Below are positions 9,402-17,218 of a stretch of 64,000 nucleotides of DNA, piece after piece (position 1 is the first letter of the stretch; each line of letters begins with the position of its first letter). The stretch comes from HK1 sp965221725 (GTDB taxonomy: Bacteria; Pseudomonadota; Gammaproteobacteria; HK1): NCBI GenBank assembly GCA_965221725.1, contig OZ244909.1, positions 310,001 to 374,000 on the forward strand, in the 5' to 3' direction. The position numbers and the translations under genes are program-made. The notes below the pieces were generated by a model. It saw only the letters and a program-made list of their open reading frames with translations, did no database searches and was not told the DNA's origin.

Positions 9402-9617
9402 TCAGCCGTCGACCTTCGACAGCACCTGCGAGGGGGCGTCGCCGCGGCGATAGTAGCCGGGGCTGCGCTGCATTGCTTCGAAGGCGTCGTCGCGGGCCTC
9501 GGGTGATTCGTACCACCGGAACGCTTCGAAGTCCGGCCCCAGCAGGTGGGCCGCCGACAGCGTGTCTCCGGGGGGAAGGGTAATGCGTATTCCGTATTTC
9601 GGGGATTTCGGTTTCAT
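9402..9617 (-). CDS. Small conserved-looking hypothetical protein (71 aa)
   Basis: A 71-residue soluble protein with no signal peptide or membrane span. The sequence is compositionally normal for a real protein (YGIRITLPPGDTLSAAHLLG, then FEAFRWYESPEARDDAFEAM, then SPGYYRRGDAPSQVLSKV). I recall similar 70-residue hypothetical proteins in other gammaproteobacteria but know of no function. It lies 47 bp upstream of the antitoxin gene on the same strand and may lead that transcript. The ribosome site is weak. Two 16-bp direct repeats sit just upstream at 9678-9709. Confidence 0.6.
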   Translation of the reverse strand: MKPKSPKYGIRITLPPGDTLSAAHLLGPDFEAFRWYESPEARDDAFEAMQRSPGYYRRGDAPSQVLSKVDG

Positions 9618-9677
9618 GATTGGCTGACTGATCGGTCCACTCGCTCGACGCCTGAATCGGTCCGACTCGGTCTGATT

Positions 9678-9709
9678 GGACCTGGCTGGGCTTGGACCTG
9701 GCTGGGCCT
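9678..9709 (+). repeat. Two tandem 16-bp GC-rich repeats
   Basis: GGACCTGGCTGGGCTT (9678-9693) is followed immediately by GGACCTGGCTGGGCCT (9694-9709), one mismatch. Related CCTGGGCTGG sequences recur at 10820-10860. The repeats lie between the 71-aa gene and the DUF1330 gene. Function unknown. Confidence 0.7.
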
Positions 9710-9744
9710 GGTTCGCGAAGGTTTCGGGGTCGCGCGTGAGCCGT

Positions 9745-10032
9745 TCACACGCCCTCGACTATCACCATCCGGGTGGTGGCGGACGCCTCGCGCAGGGCCC
9801 GGGCCGGGGCGTAGAGGTCGGAATCGTGCCACGCCTTTGCCCGCGCCATGTCTTCGAACTCGAGGATCACGAGCCGCTTCGGGTGCCACCCACCCTCCCG
9901 ATTCTCGATGGCCCCGCCCCGTACCACGTAGCGGCCTCCGAACGCTTCGATCGTCGAGGGCACGAGCCGGCGGTACTCCTCGAAGGTTGCGGGATCGGTA
10001 ACTTCGACTTCGGCGATGACGTATGCGCTCAT
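9745..10032 (-). CDS. DUF1330 domain protein
   Basis: A 95-residue protein of the DUF1330 family, a small dimeric alpha-beta barrel fold of the ferredoxin-like type. Characteristic sequence: YVIAEVEVTDPATFEEYRRL near the start, GGRYVVRGGAIE in the middle, VILEFEDMARAKAWHDSDLY and the final MVIVEGV. The family's biochemical role is not established. The ATG at 10032 overlaps the stop of the upstream DUF1989 gene by four bases (ATGA), so the two are translationally coupled. The shared operon suggests roles in the same catabolic step. Confidence 0.9.
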   Translation of the reverse strand: MSAYVIAEVEVTDPATFEEYRRLVPSTIEAFGGRYVVRGGAIENREGGWHPKRLVILEFEDMARAKAWHDSDLYAPARALREASATTRMVIVEGV

Positions 10033-10658
10033 GTCGTGCTTCCCCCCTTTCGCGCCCCGGCGTCGTGGATGCGGAAGTGCGCTTCCGTCGGCCGTCCCGC
10101 CGTCCCGTTGATGGGCAGGATGTCCTGAGGACAGGCGGAGAACGCCACCACCGCGTCGAGCTGCGCTTCGAGCGTGATGAAGTCGCCGGGTCGGGTGACG
10201 GGCGGGTCGAACGAAAGCTCCCCGCCACTGCGCCAGGGAATGTTCATGAACAGATTGAGGGGGCTCGGTGTTTCCGGAGGCGTGAGCCCCAGGCCGTGCA
10301 TGGCGGCCCACAGGTTGTCGGTGCAGTTGTCGTGGTACTCGGTGCAGCCGAGCAGACCGTACCGATAATTGTCGCAGGCGGCCATGAGGGTGTCGTGGAT
10401 TCCGGGGGAGGTGTCTTCCACGATCTTCAGGATCGGGCGGCGGCGCGTGGTGTACAGGTAGTCGCCGACCGTCGGCATGATCTTGACCAGCGTCGCCCGG
10501 GTGTGCTCCATCGACATGAATTCCCGCAGGTCGTGGCGCACGAACGCCCAGGTGTCCACGACCTGCTCGCCATGGGTGTTGACGACGGTCACGCACTGCC
10601 CCCGTTGCACGAAGGCGGCGGCTCCCCGGCGCGCCGGTATGGTTCCAACTTCTTCCAT
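10029..10658 (-). CDS. Urea carboxylase-associated family protein (DUF1989)
   Basis: A 209-residue DUF1989 protein. Conserved signatures are QCVTVVNTHGEQVVDTWAF, FMSMEHTRATL, CTEYHDNCTDNL, PSPLNLFMNIPW and VVAFSACPQDI; the His/Cys-rich stretch is probably metal-binding. The family occurs with urea carboxylase and other amide or amine utilisation genes, but its reaction is uncertain. Start ATG 10658 is set by a near-perfect AAAGGAGGA ribosome site at about 10666-10674. It precedes and overlaps the DUF1330 gene, and diverges from a GlxA-type regulator that may control both. Confidence 0.9.
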   Translation of the reverse strand: MEEVGTIPARRGAAAFVQRGQCVTVVNTHGEQVVDTWAFVRHDLREFMSMEHTRATLVKIMPTVGDYLYTTRRRPILKIVEDTSPGIHDTLMAACDNYRYGLLGCTEYHDNCTDNLWAAMHGLGLTPPETPSPLNLFMNIPWRSGGELSFDPPVTRPGDFITLEAQLDAVVAFSACPQDILPINGTAGRPTEAHFRIHDAGARKGGSTT

Positions 10659-11095
10659 CGGGAACTCCTCCTTTCGCGACAGTCCGGCCGGACCCCGATA
10701 CCGGCGGGATTCTGCTACAGCCCGCGGCAACGGTCGAGCCGCACCGGGTCGGCCCGAGTTGACCCGAGTTGACCCCGGACAGGAAGACGGGGAAGTCCTG
10801 CGGCCGCACGCCGCACCGGGTCGGCCCGGGCTGGTCCGAATCGGCCTGGGCTGGTCCCGGGTTGGCCCGGGTCGACCGCAACCTGCCCGGCCATGCGCGC
10901 CAGGCCGGAACGTGCGCCCGAAATCGCCCCGAATGGACGCTCCGAAGGCCCGATACCCGCCGGGATCACGCCGCATCACGACCTCTCGGGACACCATGTG
11001 GGGCCTTGGCGACCGACCGGACGGCGTTGCCTGCGCGGGCGGGATGGGAGATAGTCCTACCGTCGCTCTGTTCGTATGCCGACGAGCCCATCGCG
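10659..11095. other. Repeat-rich divergent intergenic region
   Basis: This region lies between the divergent DUF1989 and GlxA-type regulator genes. It is built of degenerate GC-rich repeats: a 19-bp direct repeat at 10738-10756 and 10810-10828, tandem GAGTTGACCC units near 10755-10775, and repeated GGCCYGGGCTGGTCC around 10823-10860. No coding frame is convincing. Promoters and operators for both transcripts should be here, but I could not pick one with confidence. Confidence 0.6.
10738..10828 (+). repeat. 19-bp direct repeat
   Basis: GCCGCACCGGGTCGGCCCG occurs exactly at 10738-10756 and again at 10810-10828, 72 bp apart, within the divergent regulatory region. Confidence 0.75.
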
Positions 11096-12133
11096 ATGCG
11101 AAGCTCCGAATCCTTCATCTTCCCCGGCGTTGGGGCCAGGCCCCGAGAGGTTGTCTTCGCCCTCATTCCCGATTATTCCTTCATCGCCTTCAGCAACGCG
11201 GTGGAGCCGTTGCGGATGGCGAACCGGATCCACGGCGGGCCGTTGTACCGATGGCGGATCGTCAGTGCGGAGGGCGCGCCGGTCGCGAGCAGCAACGGTC
11301 TCGTGGTTCAGGTCGATGGGGACTTCACCTCGGCCGAGAACGCGGATCTGGTTTTCGTCTGCGCCGGAGAGCGGGTCCACCGCTACGTCGACCGGAACTG
11401 CACCGCCTGGTTGCGCCGGCTTGCCCGGCGCCGCGCGCTGCTCGGTGCGATCTGCACCGGAACGTACCTGCTCGCCCGGGCCGACGTGCTCGGCGGATAT
11501 CGCTGCACGATCCACTGGGAGAATCTCGCCAGCCTGCGCGAGGAATATCCGGACATCACCGTTACCTACAAGCTCTTCGAGATCGACCGGGACCGGTACA
11601 CCTGCTCCGGCGGCGTCGCCCCGCTCGACCTGATGCTCAACCTCATCGACGCCGAGCACGGCAGTGCGCTCGCCGCCGCCATTTCCGAGGAGTTCATCTG
11701 CGAGAGAATTCGGGGCAAGAACGACCGGCAGCGCATCCCGCTGACGCATCGCCTCGGCACCAGCCAGCCGAAGCTCGTCGAAGCGATCGCCCTGATGGAG
11801 GCCAACCTCGAAGAGCCGATGAGCCTCGACGAGCTGTCGCAGCATGTGGAGCTGTCGCGGCGGCAACTGGAACGGCTGTTCCAGAAGCACGTGCACTGCG
11901 TTCCGACGCGGTACTATCTGGAGCTCCGGCTCAGCCGCGCCCGCCAGCTTCTGTTGCAGACGAGCCGGCCCATCGTGGATATCGCCTTCGCCTGCGGATT
12001 CGTCTCCGCGCCCCACTTCAGCAAGTGCTACCGTGACCGTTACGGGGTCCCGCCGCGCGACGAGCGGCGGCGGGGGCATCCACCGATCGGCAGCGCACGC
12101 ACGGAGCATGTTCCGCCCGGCGCGATCGACTGA
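11096..12133 (+). CDS. GlxA family (GbdR/CdhR-like) AraC-type transcriptional regulator
   Basis: A 345-residue regulator. An N-terminal DJ-1/PfpI-like domain (residues about 14-190; LIPDYSFIAFSNAVEPLRMA, GAICTGTYLLARA) is followed by a C-terminal AraC DNA-binding domain (about 225-330; LSRRQLERLFQKHVHCVPTR and DIAFACGFVSAPHFSKCYR). The sequence LGTSQPKL followed by LMEANLEEP strongly resembles GbdR/CdhR/SouR regulators of glycine-betaine, carnitine and sarcosine catabolism in Pseudomonas. I start at ATG 11096; the open frame upstream is low-quality repeat sequence. It diverges from the DUF1989-DUF1330 operon and may regulate it; the ligand is unknown. Confidence 0.92.
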   Translation: MRSSESFIFPGVGARPREVVFALIPDYSFIAFSNAVEPLRMANRIHGGPLYRWRIVSAEGAPVASSNGLVVQVDGDFTSAENADLVFVCAGERVHRYVDRNCTAWLRRLARRRALLGAICTGTYLLARADVLGGYRCTIHWENLASLREEYPDITVTYKLFEIDRDRYTCSGGVAPLDLMLNLIDAEHGSALAAAISEEFICERIRGKNDRQRIPLTHRLGTSQPKLVEAIALMEANLEEPMSLDELSQHVELSRRQLERLFQKHVHCVPTRYYLELRLSRARQLLLQTSRPIVDIAFACGFVSAPHFSKCYRDRYGVPPRDERRRGHPPIGSARTEHVPPGAID

Positions 12134-12182
12134 CCCGTCGGTGGCCGCGCGAAGCGCGCGCTCCAGGGAAGGAGGAATCCCC

Positions 12183-15100
12183 ATGCAGTCGGTCTCGCCG
12201 TGTGTCCCCGAGGCGCCGGAGACGGGATCGCGGACCTGGTGGACGTCGCTGCACGGCAGCGCCCGGGGGCTCGCCATCGCCGGCCTCGCGCGGCGGGCCG
12301 ATGCCCCGGTGCTGGTCATCGCGGCGGACAGCCGGACTGCACACCGCATCGAGTCCGAGCTGGCGTTCTTTCTGGGCCCGGAGATCGCGAATTTGCGCTT
12401 TCCGGACTGGGAGACGCTGCCCTACGATCTCTTCTCGCCCCATCAGGATCTCGTCTCGGAACGACTCGAAACCCTGGGCAGACTCCCTGCGCTCGCTTCG
12501 GGAGTGGTGGTCACCGTGGCCGGCACTGCGATGGGGCGGATTCCCCCGCGCGGATACGTCGACGGTCACCGATTTCTCGTCCGGTCCGGCGATCACCTCG
12601 ACATCGATACCTTCCGCCAGCGTCTCGATCGCGCCGGATATGCCTGCGTCAGCCAGGTGATGGAGCACGGCGAGTATGCGGTGCGGGGCTCGCTGCTCGA
12701 TCTCTTCCCGATGGGGGCCGACGCGCCCTTGCGCATCGATCTTCTCGATGACGAGATCGAGAGCCTGCGCCGGTTCGATCCCGACAGCCAGCGTTCCACG
12801 AACCGGGTCGATCGCATCGAGCTGCTTCCCGCGCGCGAATTCCCGGCGTCCCCGGACGCGGTGTCGGCGTTCCGGCGCGCATGGCGGCGGCGGTTCGAAG
12901 GAGATCCGTCGCGGTGCCCGATCTACCGGGAGGTCAGCCAGGGCGGCTGGCCGGCCGGGATCGAGTACTACCTGCCGCTGTTCTTTCCGGAAACCGCGGT
13001 GCTGACGGACTATCTTCCGCCCGGCGCCATCGTGGTCCTCGCCGGAGACGTCCACGAAGCGGCAACCGCGTTCTGGGCGGACACCCGGGATCGGTTCGAG
13101 AATCGGCGTCACGACCGGGAGCGCCCGGTGCTCTCGACCGAGGAGATCTTCGTGCCGGTGGAAGACCTTTTCTCCCGGCTGGCGGCGTTTCGCTGCGTGC
13201 GCCTGCGCCCCGGAGCCGGGGTCGGGCGCGGCGCCACCGTCGAATTCGCGACGCGAACGCCGCCGGCACTGCCCGTCGACGGGCGGGCGGAGCGGCCCAT
13301 CGGTCACCTGCAGGACTTCCTCTCCGGGCACCCGGGGCGATGCCTCATCGTGGCCGAGACCCCCGGACGACGCGAGATCCTGCTGGAGACTCTGCGCGCT
13401 CACGATCTGAAGCCGGCGCTCGTCGAATCGTGGGGCGATTTCATGGATGGCGACGCCTCCCTGGCCATGACTGTCGCCGAACTCGAAGATGGCGCGTGCA
13501 TCGAAGCCCCACCCATCGCGGTGATCACCGAATCCCAGCTCTTCGGGGCGCGGGCGGCCCAGCGCCGCCGCCGGCGCGGGAGCGGGCGGGACCCCGAGGG
13601 GATGGTGCGCGACCTCAACGAACTCAGGATCGGGGCGCCGGTGGTGCACGAAGCGCATGGCGTCGGACGCTACGCGGGGCTTGAAGTTCTGGTCCTGGGG
13701 GGGACCGCCGGCGAATTCCTCCGGATCGACTACGCCGACGACGACAAGCTCTACGTGCCGGTCGGCTCCCTCCACCTCGTCTCGCGCTACTCGGGCGTCG
13801 ACCCGGATGCGGCTCCGCTGCACAAGCTCGGCAGCCGCCAGTGGCAGCGCGCCCGGAAGCGGGCGGCGGAGAAGGTCGTCGACGTGGCGGCGGAGCTGCT
13901 GGAGGTGCAGGCGCGCCGAGCGAGCCGGCCGGGAGTGGCGTTCGAGCTCGAATCCGAACTCCTGCACGGCTTCGAGGCGGGTTTTCCCTTCGAGGAGACC
14001 CCGGACCAGGCCGAAGCGATCCGGCAGGTCATGGCCGACATGCGCCGGCCGGCGCCGATGGATCGCCTGGTGTGCGGCGATGTCGGCTTCGGCAAGACCG
14101 AGGTGGCGATGCGCGCCGCGTTCATCGCCGCGCAGTCCGGAAAGCAGGTCGCGGTGCTCGTTCCCACCACCCTGCTTGCGCAGCAGCACTACCAGACCTT
14201 CGGTGATCGGTTCGCGGACTGGCCGGTGCGGATCGAGCAGCTCTCGCGCTTTCGCGCCCGCGACGACCGGGCCGGGATAGTGCGCGGTCTCGCGGATGGC
14301 TCGGTGGACATCGTCATCGGCACCCATCAGCTTCTCGACCGCAGCATCCGATTCAAGCGCCTGGGGCTCGTGGTCATCGATGAGGAGCATCGCTTCGGCG
14401 TGCGCCAGAAGGAGCGGTTCAAGGCACTGCGGGCCGAGGTCGATGTCCTCACCCTGACCGCGACGCCGATTCCGCGTACTCTGGACATGGCGTTTTCGGG
14501 CTTGCGCGATCTCTCGCTCATCGCCACCCCACCCGCGAAACGGCTGTCCATCCAGACCTTCGTTCGTCGCTGGGATGCGAGCATGCTCCGCGAGGCGCTC
14601 GAACGCGAACTTCGCCGCGGCGGCCAGATCTTCTTCGTCCACAACCGGGTCGAGGACATCGAGCGCATCGCCGACGACGTGCGCAAGCTCACTCCGGACG
14701 CCGAGGTGAGGGTCGCGCACGGCCAGATGCGCGAGCGCGATCTGGAACGCGCGATGCTCGATTTCTACCACCGCCGGTTCCAGGTGCTCGTGTGCACCAC
14801 CATCATCGAGACCGGGATCGACATCCCCAACGCCAACACCATCGTGATCAACCGTGCGGATCGGTTCGGGCTCGCGCAGCTCCATCAGTTGCGCGGGCGG
14901 GTCGGGCGGTCGCACCATCGGGCCTACGCCTACCTCATCGTGCCGGACCGGCGGGCGATGACCGCCGACGCGGTGCGGCGGATCGAGGCCATCGAGGCGC
15001 TCGGGGATCTCGGAGTAGGCTTCAATCTCGCCACCCACGACCTGGAGATCCGCGGTGCTGGGGAGATCCTCGGCGACGAGCAGAGCGGGCAGATCCAGGA

Positions 15101-15641
15101 GGTCGGCTATGCGCTCTACACCCGGCTGCTCGAACGCGCGGTGGCAGCGCTGCGGGCCGGTCGGGCGCCGGTGCTGGACCGTCCCCTCGATACCGGGGCC
15201 GAAATCGACGTGCGCGAACCGGCCCTGATCCCCGAGGACTACCTCCCCGACGTGCATACGCGACTCCTCATGTACAAGCGGATCGCAAGCGCGGCGAACG
15301 AGGAAAGACTCGAGGAGCTCATGGTGGAGATGATCGACCGGTTCGGACCCGCGCCCCCGGCGGCGCGGCTGCTCTTCGACCTCACGCGCATCAAGCTTCA
15401 GGCCGCACCGTTCGGAGTGAAGAGAATCGAGGCGGGCGCGACCGGTGGGCGCATCGTGTTCCACCCCGAGCCCGATGTCGATCCGGGCAGCGTGATTCGG
15501 CTGGTGCAGAGCGATCCGGGCCGGTTCCGTCTCGACGGTGCGCAGCGGCTGCGGTTCGCGGACGACCTCCCCGATGCGTCGACCCGGGTGGATGCGGTGC
15601 GGCGGCTGCTCGATGCGCTCGAGGTCGGGGCCGCCGCGTGA
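12183..15641 (+). CDS. mfd: Transcription-repair coupling factor
   Basis: The 1152-residue Mfd translocase that removes RNA polymerase stalled at DNA damage and recruits UvrA. It has a UvrB-like N-terminal module (FPDWETLPYDLFSPHQDLV), an RNA-polymerase interaction domain (about residues 480-560), a helicase core with Walker A CGDVGFGKTEVAM and DEEH in VVIDEEHRFGVRQKERFK, GRVGRSHHRAYAYL in motif VI, and the C-terminal TRCF domain. Length is normal. ATG 12183 follows an AAGGAGGA ribosome site at about 12169-12177. UvrB is encoded at 26.9 kb. Confidence 0.97.
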   Translation: MQSVSPCVPEAPETGSRTWWTSLHGSARGLAIAGLARRADAPVLVIAADSRTAHRIESELAFFLGPEIANLRFPDWETLPYDLFSPHQDLVSERLETLGRLPALASGVVVTVAGTAMGRIPPRGYVDGHRFLVRSGDHLDIDTFRQRLDRAGYACVSQVMEHGEYAVRGSLLDLFPMGADAPLRIDLLDDEIESLRRFDPDSQRSTNRVDRIELLPAREFPASPDAVSAFRRAWRRRFEGDPSRCPIYREVSQGGWPAGIEYYLPLFFPETAVLTDYLPPGAIVVLAGDVHEAATAFWADTRDRFENRRHDRERPVLSTEEIFVPVEDLFSRLAAFRCVRLRPGAGVGRGATVEFATRTPPALPVDGRAERPIGHLQDFLSGHPGRCLIVAETPGRREILLETLRAHDLKPALVESWGDFMDGDASLAMTVAELEDGACIEAPPIAVITESQLFGARAAQRRRRRGSGRDPEGMVRDLNELRIGAPVVHEAHGVGRYAGLEVLVLGGTAGEFLRIDYADDDKLYVPVGSLHLVSRYSGVDPDAAPLHKLGSRQWQRARKRAAEKVVDVAAELLEVQARRASRPGVAFELESELLHGFEAGFPFEETPDQAEAIRQVMADMRRPAPMDRLVCGDVGFGKTEVAMRAAFIAAQSGKQVAVLVPTTLLAQQHYQTFGDRFADWPVRIEQLSRFRARDDRAGIVRGLADGSVDIVIGTHQLLDRSIRFKRLGLVVIDEEHRFGVRQKERFKALRAEVDVLTLTATPIPRTLDMAFSGLRDLSLIATPPAKRLSIQTFVRRWDASMLREALERELRRGGQIFFVHNRVEDIERIADDVRKLTPDAEVRVAHGQMRERDLERAMLDFYHRRFQVLVCTTIIETGIDIPNANTIVINRADRFGLAQLHQLRGRVGRSHHRAYAYLIVPDRRAMTADAVRRIEAIEALGDLGVGFNLATHDLEIRGAGEILGDEQSGQIQEVGYALYTRLLERAVAALRAGRAPVLDRPLDTGAEIDVREPALIPEDYLPDVHTRLLMYKRIASAANEERLEELMVEMIDRFGPAPPAARLLFDLTRIKLQAAPFGVKRIEAGATGGRIVFHPEPDVDPGSVIRLVQSDPGRFRLDGAQRLRFADDLPDASTRVDAVRRLLDALEVGAAA

Positions 15642-15706
15642 GCGCAAAGCCGATACGCACCACACTTTTCCACTCCTGCGCACGCCACGAGAGAAGGATC
15701 ATCCCG

Positions 15707-16495
15707 ATGCCGGAGCAGCGTTCGACCTGGAGCGCGGCAATCCCGAACAGTGGCCGGGGACACTTCGCCAGTCGCCGGGGGGAGAAGCGTTCGACCCGGA
15801 GCGCGGCAATCCCGAACCGCATGGCGTCGTGGCTTGCGCTGACCGCGATTCTGGCCGGAGCGCTCGCAGCACCGGCCGAGGCGGCGGCGCGATCGTTTAC
15901 GGCCGAAGTCATCGTGTTCGACGATCTGCGCGGCGAGGGGCTGCACGCCGAGCACTGGCCCGCGGAGCCCGGAGCGCCCCCGTTTCGCGCTGCGATCGAG
16001 ATCGCCCCCCGGCCTGGAGGCACAGCGAACGACGTCGCCCGCATGTACCGGGCGGTCGCGCCCTCTCAGCTCAGGCTCGGGGGTGTCTGGAACCGCCTGC
16101 GGCGCTCGGCTCACTACCGTCCGCTCCTGCACGCCGGGTGGCGCGTACCGGGCGTTCCGCGCCGCACCGCGCGCGCGGTGCGTCTCGGCACCGGTCCCGG
16201 CGAAGACGCGAGCGAGGCTGCGGATGGCATGCGCGTCGCCCCTCCCCAGCCCCCCGAACAACCCGAGCAGCCCGAGCGACCCCTTGTACATGGAACGGTG
16301 ACGATTTCCCTTGCGCGCTTCCTTCAGGTCGAGATCGATCTGCTCTACCACCGGCCGGCGAACGGTGACCCCGCCCCGCCGGATTCCATGCCGACCCGGT
16401 TCCGGCTCGTGGCGGAGCGCAGGATGCGGTCCGGGGAGCTGCACTACATCGACCACCCCCTGTTCGGGGTTCTGATCCTGATCACTCCGGTGTAG
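15707..16495 (+). CDS. CsiV-like exported protein
   Basis: A probable CsiV-family periplasmic protein (peptidoglycan-binding SH3-like family), as usually found just downstream of mfd in gammaproteobacteria. A signal peptide (MASWLALTAILAGALAAPAEA, start ATG 15821) precedes FTAEVIVFDDLRGE, the typical VEVIVF opening. The C-terminus has VTISLARFLQVEIDLLYHR and ELHYIDHPLFGVLILITPV. ATG 15707 has a GAAGGA ribosome site but adds 38 residues made of an in-frame duplication (RSTWSAAIPN and RSTRSAAIPN). ATG 15821 has none. Either could be the start; mature protein is the same. Confidence 0.75.
   Translation: MPEQRSTWSAAIPNSGRGHFASRRGEKRSTRSAAIPNRMASWLALTAILAGALAAPAEAAARSFTAEVIVFDDLRGEGLHAEHWPAEPGAPPFRAAIEIAPRPGGTANDVARMYRAVAPSQLRLGGVWNRLRRSAHYRPLLHAGWRVPGVPRRTARAVRLGTGPGEDASEAADGMRVAPPQPPEQPEQPERPLVHGTVTISLARFLQVEIDLLYHRPANGDPAPPDSMPTRFRLVAERRMRSGELHYIDHPLFGVLILITPV
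15718..15817 (+). repeat. 31-bp direct repeat, 69-bp period
   Basis: A 31-base sequence at 15718-15748 recurs at 15787-15817 with a single T/C difference. The 69-bp period keeps reading frame, giving the repeated decapeptides at the extended N-terminus of the csiV-like gene. Confidence 0.85.
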
Positions 16496-16642
16496 ATACG
16501 GAGCGCAAATGCGAGGCTTGACTAATCGCACCCATCCAGTAGCTTTCGGGTTCGGGACCACGACTGCAGGGTGGAAGGACAGGGCCTTTATCCCCCGGCT
16601 GCCGATACCCCGAATCGGCAAGTCGGAATCGAAACGGACACG

Positions 16643-17110
16643 ATGTCGATGACGGTAAGAATGGAAACGGCGAGACCGGCGCGGTTCGGGGATCGCGACA
16701 TCTCGGGCCTCATCCGCATCTACGAGGCGAGCTACGTCCGACTCGCGAAACTGGTTCCGGATCTGCCGGGATGTGATCGGGTGATGATCTCACGGGTCGC
16801 AGGGGCTCTCGACCTCCACCTCGAAATCGTCGATCGCCAGCCGTATTCGGCATCGCTGCGGCTGACGTATCGGTTCCCCGATCACGACGGATGGGTGCTT
16901 GAGCCGAATGCCCGGATCAACGTCTACCACGACGTGCGGGCGGCCGAAATCGTCTCCCACCGCCGTCGGCGCGCACACCGGGACATCGACGCCTGGACTC
17001 CGGGACGAATGCCGGAACTCGACCGCAAGTGGCGGATGAACCGTTTCCTGCTGAAGTGGCTCCGATTCTGCACCTACCAGGGTCACATCTTCCTGTCCGG
17101 CGTACGCTGA
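16643..17110 (+). CDS. DUF1249 family protein (YqiB-like)
   Basis: A 155-residue soluble protein of the DUF1249/YqiB family. Family sequence includes LIRIYEASYVRLAKLVPDL, YSASLRLTYRFPD, ARINVYHDVRAAEIVSH and LDRKWRMNRFLLKWLRFC. YqiB-like genes often lie near parE, nudF and cpdA in other gammaproteobacteria; here the gene stands alone downstream of the csiV-like gene, and parE is 41 kb away. Function is unknown. I start at ATG 16643; ATGs at 16649 and 16661 are also possible, as no strong ribosome site separates them. Confidence 0.88.
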   Translation: MSMTVRMETARPARFGDRDISGLIRIYEASYVRLAKLVPDLPGCDRVMISRVAGALDLHLEIVDRQPYSASLRLTYRFPDHDGWVLEPNARINVYHDVRAAEIVSHRRRRAHRDIDAWTPGRMPELDRKWRMNRFLLKWLRFCTYQGHIFLSGVR

Positions 17111-17218
17111 CCCGACAATTTCGGGCCAGCCCGAGTTCGGTCTTCACGAGCACGCGACCCGCGCCCGCGTCGCCGTCGAGACGGGCGCCCCGTCTCTTCG
17201 CGTCTCAGGGGTCCAGTC

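Noticed and set aside
12018..15683. A 1221-residue open frame antisense to mfd
   Set aside because: Long antisense frames are expected in GC-rich genes; residues are His/Arg/Asp-rich with no recognisable family, while mfd is certain.
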